Assembly: GCF_027474825.1 (NCBI RefSeq)
Contig: NZ_CP107030.1
Location: 4,096,001 to 4,160,000 of the forward strand
Source: Maribacter halichondriae
GTDB lineage: Bacteria > Bacteroidota > Bacteroidia > Flavobacteriales > Flavobacteriaceae
Length of the DNA: 64,000 bases
Direction: 5' to 3'
Of the stretch, positions 50,540 through 59,165 are shown in pieces. Within the stretch, counting starts at the first letter, position 1. Each line of letters begins with the position of its first letter. The position numbers and the translations under genes are program-made. Below the pieces are notes generated by a model. That model did not search any database. It saw nothing but the letters and a program-made list of their open reading frames with translations, and was not told where the DNA came from.

Positions 50540-51100
50540 GTGAGGAAATCCATAGCCTATTGCTTTCTTTTTGTAAACTTGGCGTGTAACACCAGTATGG
50601 AGGTTCGTACGGAAGGGAATTACGAAGCGCTAGTACTTCCTGATGGATCTCAAGTATACCTGAACCATCACAGTTCCATTTCATATCAAGAAGACTTTGA
50701 TCCACGCACCGTCAACCTGAGTGGGGAAGCGTTCTTTTTTGTAAAACCCAATGAATCTATCTTCACAGTGGCAACTACTCATGGCGACATCGAGGTTTTG
50801 GGCACGGAGTTCAATGTAAAGACCACTTCAGATCAGGTGGCCGTAGATGTGAAAAAAGGGTTGGTCGAATTGAAAACAAAATACGACAGGAGTAAAGTCA
50901 AAAAGGGAACAAAGGCCGTTTACAAAGATGGCGAGCAGGCTGTTCAGAAAATTAAATCCAATAAGGAATACCTGAAATGGATACGTTCGTTGGAAAAAGA
51001 CTTCAAAGCGCTCGGCAAACAGCTTAAACCAGCGCTAAGGGAAATCGGTAACGATTTCAAAAAAGCCGGAAAAAAGATTGGTGATGAGTTTAAAAATTAA
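50540..51100 (+). CDS. FecR-domain lipoprotein without an anti-sigma N-terminus
   Basis: 186 residues from a GTG at 50540, 9 bases after the preceding stop. Lipoprotein signal (YCFLFVNLACNTS), then a FecR core: LVLPDGSQVYLNHHSSISY, VNLSGEAFFFVKP, FTVATTHGDIEVLGTEFNVK. The C-terminus is a Lys-rich helix. True FecR regulators have a cytoplasmic helix bundle and a membrane segment before this domain. Here both are missing, so signalling to a sigma factor is unlikely. It probably acts in the envelope with the propeller protein. Confidence 0.8.
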   Translation: MRKSIAYCFLFVNLACNTSMEVRTEGNYEALVLPDGSQVYLNHHSSISYQEDFDPRTVNLSGEAFFFVKPNESIFTVATTHGDIEVLGTEFNVKTTSDQVAVDVKKGLVELKTKYDRSKVKKGTKAVYKDGEQAVQKIKSNKEYLKWIRSLEKDFKALGKQLKPALREIGNDFKKAGKKIGDEFKN

Positions 51101-51169
51101 TATCCGTTTTGGGTATTTCCGTGTGCTATGGACCGTAATCCTATAAAAACATAGGTATTCCCTTAAAAA

Positions 51170-51370
51170 ACTTATAACTTATCGCTATTTGATATACGGC
51201 ATAAAAAGAAAAGATTGAGAATCTTCACTTTTTTGAGCGGGTTGGTGCGCTGGCGTATTTGGCACTAAACTTTCTTTAAATTTTTCTTCTAAAAAGTTTC
51301 TTCTCAAAAGGTAATGGAACACTTAATTAACTGACCGACAATAGGAGGGAAGGCAATGTGTGGAATGGGA
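51170..51370 (+). repeat. Composite intergenic repeat (modules A and B), copy 1
   Basis: Starts ACTTATAACTTATCGCTATT (51170-51189), has a small AAGATT/AATCTT hairpin, a T-rich TTTAAATTTTTCTTCTAAAA stretch, and ends with module B (51310-51370: GGTAATGGAACACTTAATTA, AGGAGGGAAGGCAATGTGTG). It fills most of the gap before the ParDE genes. Confidence 0.75.
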
Positions 51371-51455
51371 TACTGCTAGATTCTCCAATTATTTGGATAA
51401 TTCTTTAAAATGCACTAAATTACACCAATAGTATGATTAATTAAACATTTTTGTT

Positions 51456-51713
51456 ATGGCAACAGTTCGTAAAACGGTAACCTTTACCGAGCAACAAGAT
51501 AAATGGATTAAAGCTCAAATTGAAGCAGGCGAGTACACAAACGATAGTGAGTATCTTCGAAATCTAGTACGTCAAGACCAAGCCAATAACGCCAAGTTTC
51601 TTTCGCTCAAAACAAAGCTGATAGAAGGTCTTCAAAGCGGTGTTAGTACTAAATCTTTACCTGATATAATGAAGGAAGTCGAAGCACGTATGCGGGAAGA
51701 TGGGCGTTTATAA
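51456..51713 (+). CDS. ParD-like antitoxin
   Basis: 85 residues: VRKTVTFTEQQDKWIKAQIE, GEYTNDSEYLRNLVRQD, then a disordered toxin-binding tail (DIMKEVEARMREDGRL). This is the ribbon-helix-helix ParD1/3/4 type. It dimerises on its own promoter and neutralises ParE. It overlaps the toxin gene by 14 bases, the usual coupled order. The cassette is bracketed by composite repeat copies. Confidence 0.92.
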   Translation: MATVRKTVTFTEQQDKWIKAQIEAGEYTNDSEYLRNLVRQDQANNAKFLSLKTKLIEGLQSGVSTKSLPDIMKEVEARMREDGRL

Positions 51714-51993
51714 ACTTTCCAGTAGAGCTGAAATTGATTTGGCCGAACTCTATGAGTTTGGCATCTACAAATTTGGGCTCTCCCAAGCTCAGCAATATTT
51801 TATTGGTATGCATGAAGCATTTAAAGTACTAGCTAAAAATATAGACTTGGGTCGTGATGCTTCTGAATTTATTGTTGATTTGAAGCGATTCTCCTATAAG
51901 TCGCACACCATATTTTATTTGCAAACTGCAAGCGGAATTTTCATTATTAGAGTTCTTAGTCATCGTATGGATTATGAGCAAAATTTAAAATGA
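51700..51993 (+). CDS. ParE/RelE superfamily toxin
   Basis: 97 residues: YKLSSRAEIDLAELYEFGIY, FGLSQAQQYFIGMHEAF and the C-terminal IIRVLSHRMDYEQNL, the ParE fold with its typical final strand and helix. ParE toxins block DNA gyrase; RelE relatives cleave mRNA. The ParD partner favours the ParE type. Its start codon lies inside the antitoxin gene. Confidence 0.92.
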   Translation: MGVYKLSSRAEIDLAELYEFGIYKFGLSQAQQYFIGMHEAFKVLAKNIDLGRDASEFIVDLKRFSYKSHTIFYLQTASGIFIIRVLSHRMDYEQNLK

Positions 51994-52041
51994 AAATTGC
52001 GGTACGCATCAAATCTCATGGGTTAGGAATTCATTAGAATT

Positions 52042-52289
52042 ACTTATAACTTATCGCTATTTGATACTTCGGCAAGCTCAGTACAGGTGCCACGTCAAAT
52101 TATGTTTCGTTTTTGAAACATAATGTCTTGCGTTATGGAACTTGAGCTTTGGTTAAAAGCTAAAGTATCTGCAAATCTTCGTTGATTTTTTTCTTTCTGA
52201 ATAGTGCTTCTAAAAAGGTAATGGAACACTTATTATACGAGCCAATCCCGAGTACTCGGGGGAGGGGAGTGTAATGTGTGTGGAATGGG
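52042..52289 (+). repeat. Composite intergenic repeat, copy 2
   Basis: Module A (ACTTATAACTTATCGCTATT, from 52042), a CTTCGGCAAGCTCAGTACAG stretch, a ten-base hairpin ATTATGTTTC/GAAACATAAT (52099-52108, 52115-52124), GTCTTGCGTTATGG, and module B (52218-52289) whose centre is the perfect palindrome CCCGAGTACTCGGG (52248-52261). It closes the ParDE cassette and ends just short of the next gene. Confidence 0.75.
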
Positions 52290-52290
52290 C

Positions 52291-53520
52291 TTACCTGCTT
52301 TCAGTAAAGTTAATTATCAACGTGCCATTGACCAATCGATTCTCATTGTCAATACCGCTAAAAACACCGTCTTGGTGTAGTTTCTCATTTTTCAGGTAAT
52401 AGGTTTTAAAATAGATATTTACTCGTTCAAGTGCGATTATCCCTGAAAAGCTAAACCTGAAATTGATTACTGAACCTTTATTGAGCAGTTCAATCCGGTC
52501 TTTTTCGATGTAGACATTTTCTGTAAGCGTAATGATTTGATAATTTGTTGGTAGGATTTTGAACTTTAGTGTTTCCTTGAAACCCTCTTCAAAATCAAAA
52601 GTCAACTCATAGGTTCCTGGTAATTTGGCGTATAAAGAGGCATATGGACTATTGCTAGACAACTCCAAAGCATGTCTTGGTACTATTCTTTTGTTAACGA
52701 TACGTTTATTTCTAATTTCCATTGCGATATAAGGAGGAATAAAGGGGGACTTTGATTTTTCCTCCATTTCTTTTTTACTTTCGCATTTCTCTAAGATGGA
52801 ACGACCGGCAACTGTATTGGTGAAAATATCAAAAGTGCAATAGGTACCTATCAAATAGTTAATGCTTGAAGGCGTTTTATGACCGATGTAGTAAATCTCA
52901 CTCGCTCCCTCAATATATCTATCTCCAGAGAGCGTATTGGTTTTTATGGTGAGCGTATCTCCTTGACGTTTAATACTGCCATGGCTGTAATGCTCTCTTA
53001 AGGTACCATCTTCAAGTGGATAGATGAAAATATGTTGGATTTTCTTCCAATTGTTCGAAATAGTGGTTTGTCCCTTTAAAATAGTATCATCTTCCCCAAA
53101 ATAGTAATTGATGTAGTAATAAATACTATCATCTTCGTTCTCATGCAGCAAGGCATTTTGTTTTTCATGGGCAACGCCTGACAATTGATGTTCCTCCAGA
53201 AATTCCTTGAAATCGGTATACCCTAAGTAGAGTAGAAGAATGGTCTTATAATATTGGTTTAATTTGATTAATGGTTTTCCTTTTTCTAGTTCACGTGATT
53301 TGTCATACAGATATTTTCCATTGATAAACTCAGAACCTAATGCTTCAAAATCCGTTTTTAAACTGGGCTTTTCTTCATTAAAAGCACCATAACCATACAG
53401 TTGAAATGCTTTTGGTAATTTCAATAGCTGATGCTTGCTCATGAATTGTTCCTGAACCTTTTCCAATAGTATTTTGAAATATTCCGAAGTAAGCGTTAAA
53501 GATGCAGGTGCAATTTTCAT
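52291..53520 (-). CDS. Hypothetical protein, unknown function
   Basis: 409 residues, no signal peptide or membrane segment. The N-terminal quarter is helical and includes YKTILLLYLGYTDFKEFLEE, a motif seen near the start of various flavobacterial cytosolic proteins. The rest is beta-rich (HIFIYPLEDGTLREHY, IEGASEIYYIGHKTP, GTYELTFDFEEGF). I do not recognise a family and see no catalytic motif. It is alone on its strand, divergent from the TonB receptor gene and abutting a repeat at its 3' end, next to the ParDE cassette. Confidence 0.65.
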   Translation of the reverse strand: MKIAPASLTLTSEYFKILLEKVQEQFMSKHQLLKLPKAFQLYGYGAFNEEKPSLKTDFEALGSEFINGKYLYDKSRELEKGKPLIKLNQYYKTILLLYLGYTDFKEFLEEHQLSGVAHEKQNALLHENEDDSIYYYINYYFGEDDTILKGQTTISNNWKKIQHIFIYPLEDGTLREHYSHGSIKRQGDTLTIKTNTLSGDRYIEGASEIYYIGHKTPSSINYLIGTYCTFDIFTNTVAGRSILEKCESKKEMEEKSKSPFIPPYIAMEIRNKRIVNKRIVPRHALELSSNSPYASLYAKLPGTYELTFDFEEGFKETLKFKILPTNYQIITLTENVYIEKDRIELLNKGSVINFRFSFSGIIALERVNIYFKTYYLKNEKLHQDGVFSGIDNENRLVNGTLIINFTESR

Positions 53521-53636
53521 AAATTCCTATTTTGTGCTATAAATTATTAAAAATATTTTTAATCACTATAATGAATAATAATTAATATGTGTAAATCTAT
53601 TTTTATGAAGGTACAATCACACTAAACAGTACGGTC

Positions 53637-55994
53637 ATGAAAAAAACAATCTTCTTCGCGTTTCTATTTGTCTCTTTGATAGGATTCTCGCAAACAACAG
53701 TAACAGGAAAAGTAATTGACGATTTTGGCGAACCACTTCCGGGTGCCAATGTTGTAGAACAAGGTGCATCTAACGGTGCCATTACCGATTTTAATGGTAA
53801 TTATGAAATTACGGTCGCTTCCAACGAAGCGATTTTAGAATTCTCATTTCTAGGTTTTGAGAATCAAGAAGTTCCAGTTAATGGAAATACACAAATTGAT
53901 ATCCAACTAAAAGAATCATCTGAAGCTTTAGATGGAGTTACGGTGCAAGGCTTTTCTGGAGTGATTGGTAAATCTAGAAAACGCACCGCTTCCATTCAGA
54001 CCACTCCTGAATCTGTGACCGCCTTGAATTCCGAAGGTATCGAAAGTGCCGGTGTTACTGATATCAGTTCTTTTTCTTCACTCGTACCCAACCTTAAGTT
54101 TAATTCGGCCCAAGCTGTGGGATTGAATTTTATAACCGTTAGAGGTATTCCGCAAGTCCGTGGGGGCGATGCGCCTTTGGCTTTTGTAATTGATGGTGTG
54201 ACCATTCCCGACCCTAGTTTGTTAAGTCAAGAATTGTATGATTTGGCTTTAGTGGAAGTGGTTAAAGGTCCACAGGGCGCACTTTACGGTAAAAACGCAA
54301 TTGGTGGTGCCGTGAATATTTATACCAAAGACCCGACCAATACAATGTCCAACAGAATACAGGTTGGTGCAGGAAACGGTGGCGCTTTCCAAGCTCAGTT
54401 TGTTTCCTCAGGGGCAATTAAAAAAGACAAAGTATTCTACCGATTTTCCACACAGTATAAAAATTTCGATGGCCTCTTGACCAATGAATTCCTGAATGAA
54501 CTTGTAGATTTTAGAAAAGATTTTAACATCCGTGGACAGCTCAAGGCGAGATTGACAGATAAGTTTACACTTTCCGGAACATATCAATATTTTAAGTTAG
54601 ATGGTGGTGCAACCTACTATTCTGTGAATCCTACAGGGTTTGATGGTGAATTCCCAGGCGGTGTTTTGAACCCGAATCCAACTGATGGTGATAATGTTAT
54701 CGTTGCCGATGTGCTAGGTAAGTCTGACATGGTCAATAATTACGGAAATATCAAGATGGATTATAACTTGGGTGGTGTCAAATTGCAAAGTATCACTTCT
54801 ATCAATAATGTAGAGCGCTCTACCTTAGGAGATTTAGATTTCTTAGATCTTGATTTGTTTACGCAAGGTGAAATGGCCGAGACCAAAACCTTCAACCAAG
54901 AGCTACGTATCAATAATACCAATACGGAGGGTAAGTTTGATTGGAGTTTTGGCGGATTCTATCAGAAAATAGAAAAAGATGTATATCAAAATGGAACCGA
55001 TGGTGTAGACGCTGAGTTCGGGGAAGCGGAATACGACGTTGCGGACTTCATTAACGAAACCAGAACCATTGCTTTATTTGGTTTTGGAGATTATAAAATA
55101 ACGGATAAACTGACCGCTTCTGCAGGATTTAGATACGATATCGATTCCTTTTCACAAGAAGATTTTCTATTTGTAACTAACTCTGAGAGAGACAATAACG
55201 AGTTTCAACCTAAAGTATCGTTATCCTATCAAGCTTCAAAAGGTGTTTTGTTCTATGCCAACTACGGAAGAGGGTATAGAAATGGTGGATTCAACGCCGA
55301 TGCCACCGACCTTTTTAATCGGGAATTCGATGATGAAACTTCGGACAATTATGAATTCGGATTCAAAACCACCTCTTGGGGAGACCGTTTAATTTTCAAC
55401 GGCTCTGTGTTTAGTTCCAGATTAACGAACCAACAGCAGTACATTTTAGACTTGAATACTTTTATTGCAGGAGTCTATAACTATGATGAAACCAAGGTAT
55501 TTGGTTTTGAACTTGAAGCACGTGCTAGACTCAGCAATTGGTTAGATGTATTTGCTAATTTCGGTTCTGCGGATGCAGAAATTGTTGAAGGAGGTGCTAC
55601 TGGAGGAGCAAATGGCACCACAACAGACAATTCCAATTACAACGGTGGTAAAGTACCATTTGTGCCCGTTAATACTATCGGAGTCGGATTGGAATCATCG
55701 TTCAACATCACCGATGATTTAAAATTTAATGGATTCCTCAATTTAGATACTACCGGAAAAACCTACTGGCACGAAAGTAATTTAGCGGTGCATACTACTG
55801 ATGCATATTCCTTATTGGATGCGCGAATAGGCTTAGGCTACAAAAACTGGAAACTAGAAGTTTTCGGCAAGAATTTAATGGATACCCAGTATTACCAAGA
55901 ATTTTCTCCAGGTGAATTTGTTGGCAGTCCTGATGATGTGGGTTGGAGAGGGCAACCTTTGACCGTAGGTACTTCCCTTTCGGTAAGATTCTAG
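53637..55994 (+). CDS. TonB-dependent receptor
   Basis: 785 residues: signal peptide (IFFAFLFVSLIGFSQ), carboxypeptidase-D-like domain (VTGKVIDDFGEPLPGANVVE), plug (VRGIPQVRGGDAPLAFVIDG, LVEVVKGPQGALYGKNAIGG) and a 22-strand barrel ending WRGQPLTVGTSLSVRF. The form is that of siderophore or small-molecule receptors; no SusD partner is present. The M29/NicX-like and NCS1 permease genes follow on the same strand, so the ligand may be the substrate of that operon. Confidence 0.93.
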   Translation: MKKTIFFAFLFVSLIGFSQTTVTGKVIDDFGEPLPGANVVEQGASNGAITDFNGNYEITVASNEAILEFSFLGFENQEVPVNGNTQIDIQLKESSEALDGVTVQGFSGVIGKSRKRTASIQTTPESVTALNSEGIESAGVTDISSFSSLVPNLKFNSAQAVGLNFITVRGIPQVRGGDAPLAFVIDGVTIPDPSLLSQELYDLALVEVVKGPQGALYGKNAIGGAVNIYTKDPTNTMSNRIQVGAGNGGAFQAQFVSSGAIKKDKVFYRFSTQYKNFDGLLTNEFLNELVDFRKDFNIRGQLKARLTDKFTLSGTYQYFKLDGGATYYSVNPTGFDGEFPGGVLNPNPTDGDNVIVADVLGKSDMVNNYGNIKMDYNLGGVKLQSITSINNVERSTLGDLDFLDLDLFTQGEMAETKTFNQELRINNTNTEGKFDWSFGGFYQKIEKDVYQNGTDGVDAEFGEAEYDVADFINETRTIALFGFGDYKITDKLTASAGFRYDIDSFSQEDFLFVTNSERDNNEFQPKVSLSYQASKGVLFYANYGRGYRNGGFNADATDLFNREFDDETSDNYEFGFKTTSWGDRLIFNGSVFSSRLTNQQQYILDLNTFIAGVYNYDETKVFGFELEARARLSNWLDVFANFGSADAEIVEGGATGGANGTTTDNSNYNGGKVPFVPVNTIGVGLESSFNITDDLKFNGFLNLDTTGKTYWHESNLAVHTTDAYSLLDARIGLGYKNWKLEVFGKNLMDTQYYQEFSPGEFVGSPDDVGWRGQPLTVGTSLSVRF

Positions 55995-56046
55995 AATAGT
56001 CTCTGTTTTCCAAAAATAATAATAAAATTCCCCTTTTTTAATAGCT

Positions 56047-57096
56047 ATGACGCATAACAAACATTCCATAACGACTCGTTTTTCCAAAATCTTAATGGAA
56101 GACATGTTTCAAGTAAAACCAGGGGAAACAGTAGCTATTACTACAGATTTTGGTTCGGACACGACTATCGTAGACAGCCTGTTTGTTGCCGCTCAAAATG
56201 CTGGCGGACTTCCTTTGATTTTAAGGATTCCAAAAGCTAAGAAAGATAGTCAAGCCGGTATGAACGATTGGCCGCACCAAGCACTTACAGCGGCACTTTC
56301 AAACGTAGATGTCTGGATAGAAGCCAATTCCGTGGTGCTCTTGTATTCCGATATTTGGGAAACTGCCATGAAAGAGAACAAAAAGTTACGATACTTGATT
56401 ATTGCCGACAGTACTATAACATCTTTAGATAGAGTCTTTACAGGTTTTGATATTCAGTCCCTCAAAAAGTTATTAAGAGAAGTGACCGCTATGGCGAAGG
56501 CTGCCAATAAAGTCCGTATCACAAGTGAAAATGGCACCGATGTATCGTATGAAATTGATTTGAACCATGCCTTTGACTATGACGATGGCGATTATTCACA
56601 ACCTAAATTCGGAACCGCTCCTGGCTTTGTAAATATTGTTCCTAAGTTGAACAGTATGAACGGCAACATCGTATTTGACCACCTACAGCATACCGAAGAA
56701 GGAAATTCTTTGGAATTTATCATGAAAAATGGACTAATTTCAGATGTAATAGGAGGGAAGGCAGCAGAAGCGTTCAAGTCCTACCTAGCTTCTTTCGAAG
56801 ATGAAAATATGTACAAGATTTCCCATAATATGTTGGGTTTAAATCCCAAAGTGCGAGAATTGACAGGCGAGCTTGTAGAAGATGAACGTATTTGGGGCGG
56901 TGTAGATTTTGGTTTCGGCCATACCAGTGCGATGGATATGCCCCCGTTCGGACAAGAAGCCAAATCGCACTTTGATGGTGTAGTGATAAACACAAGCATC
57001 TACTTTGATGACATACAGCTAACCGATAATGGCGAAGTTTGTCATAAAGATTTAAGACCTTTAGCCGAGTCAGTATTAAAATCCATAAATGCCTGA
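56047..57096 (+). CDS. M29 aminopeptidase-fold / NicX-like enzyme
   Basis: 349 residues, cytoplasmic. ILMEDMFQVKPGETVAITTD, DVWIEANSVVLLYSDIW, RITSENGTDVSYEIDLN, IWGGVDFGFGHTSAM and HFDGVVINTSIYFDD match the fold shared by M29 (AmpS/AmpT) aminopeptidases and the non-heme iron 2,5-dihydroxypyridine dioxygenase NicX. The length (about 350) and the neighbouring NCS1 nucleobase-type permease favour a NicX-like ring-opening or related role over peptidase action. This is inference. Its last bases overlap the permease gene by 8. Confidence 0.75.
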   Translation: MTHNKHSITTRFSKILMEDMFQVKPGETVAITTDFGSDTTIVDSLFVAAQNAGGLPLILRIPKAKKDSQAGMNDWPHQALTAALSNVDVWIEANSVVLLYSDIWETAMKENKKLRYLIIADSTITSLDRVFTGFDIQSLKKLLREVTAMAKAANKVRITSENGTDVSYEIDLNHAFDYDDGDYSQPKFGTAPGFVNIVPKLNSMNGNIVFDHLQHTEEGNSLEFIMKNGLISDVIGGKAAEAFKSYLASFEDENMYKISHNMLGLNPKVRELTGELVEDERIWGGVDFGFGHTSAMDMPPFGQEAKSHFDGVVINTSIYFDDIQLTDNGEVCHKDLRPLAESVLKSINA

Positions 57097-58357
57097 GGAA
57101 GGAAATCAGTATACAACAACTAAAGTACAGCCGAAAGATTTTACCTCCGGTTGGTTAATTGCGCTATTGATTGCAGGTACGGGCCTCACACTTCCCATTT
57201 TATATTTAGGTTCTGAAATTGCCCTTTCCATAGGGTTTAAAGGTGCCCTATGGGCTTTTGGAATTTCCACCCTGGTACTCACATTGATGTGTATGGCCAC
57301 CACAGTCATCGGAAATCGATCACGACTATCCACCTACATGATTATGCATTTCAGTTTTGGGCGAAAAGGCGCTAAAATCATGAATTTTATCTTCGGAATT
57401 ACCCTCTTAGGATGGTTTTCGGTTGCTTTGGAATTATTGGCAATCGCAGTAAAAGATACTGCATTACAGACCTTGCAAGTCAATTTAGTAGAATGGCCTA
57501 TCATTATTGTTGTGGGCACTTTAATTATTACCACTACCATTTATGGAATCAAAAGTCTAGAACGATTAGCAAACTATGCTGTTCCCATTTTGACTTTGTT
57601 TTTGGGGTATGTAGTATATAAATCCATTGAAGGAACATCATTTCAAGCAATTATTGATTTTGTTCCAACAGAACCCACCCTAAGCCTTTTTGAAGCGACC
57701 TCTATTTTAGTGGGGTCTTCAATTTTGTTTCCTGTTTTGATGGCGGATTTCTCAAGATTCATCTATAATGACAAACAAAGCTTGATAGCAGTTTTAGGTA
57801 TTACTATCGGGTTTCCTATCGCATTGATTTTTAGTGCGATACCTTCTATTCAATCCGGAGAAGTTGATATCATCAAAGTGATGGAAAGTTTAGATTTGGT
57901 GGTACCCGCTTTTGTATTGTTGTTTGTTTCAACATGGGTAGGTAATGCCTCCAATCTATATTCTACAACCTTAACATTTTCAACAGTTAAAACCGATTGG
58001 ACCTTTAAAAAAATGGCAATTGTTTCTGGGATAGTTGGAATGGTCGCGGCACTCTTAGGTTTCTCTGACTATCTATTTGACTTTTTAAATTTTCTGGGGA
58101 TTTTAGCGCCTTCGATTTCAGCCATTTATATCATCAATTTCTTCTTTGTCAAAAAACAGGACTATAAGTTAAAAGACATTGTAGATTGGGAGTATGAAGC
58201 ATTGATCGCTTGGGTGATTAGTTCGGTGATGACCATATTTACCTATTTGGAAGTCTTTCAATTGACACAGGCCTATTTTATTGATTCCTTTTTGCTGGGC
58301 GGACTTATCTATATGATGTTAAAGTGGAAGGTGATTGTAAGGAATCTCAACGCATAA
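57089..58357 (+). CDS. NCS1-family (CodB-like) permease
   Basis: 422 residues with twelve predicted helices. SGWLIALLIAGTGLTLPILY, FGRKGAKIMNFIFGITLLGW, LMADFSRFIYNDKQS and FVSTWVGNASNLYSTTLTF place it among cytosine/allantoin-type nucleobase symporters. The start overlaps the M29/NicX-like gene by 8 bases, implying translational coupling. The substrate is probably an N-heterocycle consumed by that enzyme. Confidence 0.88.
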   Translation: MPEEGNQYTTTKVQPKDFTSGWLIALLIAGTGLTLPILYLGSEIALSIGFKGALWAFGISTLVLTLMCMATTVIGNRSRLSTYMIMHFSFGRKGAKIMNFIFGITLLGWFSVALELLAIAVKDTALQTLQVNLVEWPIIIVVGTLIITTTIYGIKSLERLANYAVPILTLFLGYVVYKSIEGTSFQAIIDFVPTEPTLSLFEATSILVGSSILFPVLMADFSRFIYNDKQSLIAVLGITIGFPIALIFSAIPSIQSGEVDIIKVMESLDLVVPAFVLLFVSTWVGNASNLYSTTLTFSTVKTDWTFKKMAIVSGIVGMVAALLGFSDYLFDFLNFLGILAPSISAIYIINFFFVKKQDYKLKDIVDWEYEALIAWVISSVMTIFTYLEVFQLTQAYFIDSFLLGGLIYMMLKWKVIVRNLNA

Positions 58358-58364
58358 TTGACTA

Positions 58365-58571
58365 CCAAAGCTATTTGACATAATGTCTAATTATAGAATG
58401 GTCAATCTGGTCTATAATGTCTTGCGTTATGACACTTTGCTTTGGTAAAGCAAAGTAATTAGTACTACTTCTCCTTTAAATTTTTCTTCTAAAAGGTATC
58501 TTCTTAAAAGGTAATGGAACACTTATTATACGAGCCGACAGTAGGAGGAGAGTGTAATGTGTGTGGAATGG
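58365..58571 (+). repeat. Composite intergenic repeat, copy 3
   Basis: GCTATTTGACATAATG (degenerate module A), hairpin ATTATAGA/TCTATAAT (58390-58397, 58411-58418), GTCTTGCGTTATG, GCTTTGGTAAAGC, TTTAAATTTTTCTTCTAAAA and module B (58510-58571: GGTAATGGAACACTTATTAT, AGGAGGAGAGTGTAATGTGT). It occupies the 3' side of the permease gene in a 356-base gap. Confidence 0.75.
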
Positions 58572-58713
58572 AATTTTATTACAAATGACAATTAGTAACA
58601 GAAAAGCGTAATTGATTTCTTGTTAATTTTTAATATATTTAAAATCTCCAAAGAGTTTACCATCCACAGTTATATCTCAGATTAATATTTTATTGAAAAG
58701 TAAACACCCTACT

Positions 58714-59004
58714 ATGACCAGAAAATTACTTGGCTTATTTATTTTACTATTTGTTCTAAGTTGCTCAAATGATGAAGGGAATACGAATTCAGAAGATAAT
58801 CCCATTGCTGAAGAACCAACGGAAGATTCTGCTGATGACACCCCAGAAGTTATTTTGATAAAAACTGAAAGTGTCCCTGTTACTGGTGGAACAATCGAAA
58901 TCGAAGGTAAGTTCAAAATTGTTTTCCATTTGACCCGAAACTTGGCAAAAGGGCGTCCAATGGGAAGCCTTGAATTCGCCAAGAAAACGGAATCAGGAAG
59001 CTGA
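58714..59004 (+). pseudogene. Truncated small lipoprotein fused to a possible REP-transposase tail
   Basis: The first 60-70 codons from the ATG at 58714 encode a lipoprotein (LFVLSCSNDEGN) with an acidic linker. From about 58935 the text changes to a basic KGRPMGSLEFAKK stretch. With one base added after TCAGG it continues KLKVREAYG and stops. GRPxGSxxF...LE...G followed by basic residues is the C-terminal signature I know from REP-associated tyrosine transposases. The match is short and the reading uncertain. The 59010-59150 stretch holds no convincing gene. Confidence 0.35.
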
Positions 59005-59165
59005 AGGTAAGAGAGGCATACGGGTAAATATGCGACGGAAATAGGGGAGTTGGAGAAATGCGATCATATCGCTATCTTTTTCCATCCAAAGAATGATCTT
59101 TTTCCACAACCCTTTAGAGTTATCTGGAAAAAATTTGGAATCAAATAACCACTAAAAAGAAAATA

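Noticed and set aside
51170..58571. Integron cassette array suggested by repeats flanking ParDE
   Set aside because: The repeats lack GTTRRRY/RYYYAAC attC core pairs, no integrase is present, and a three-gene operon of 4.7 kb between copies does not fit a cassette.
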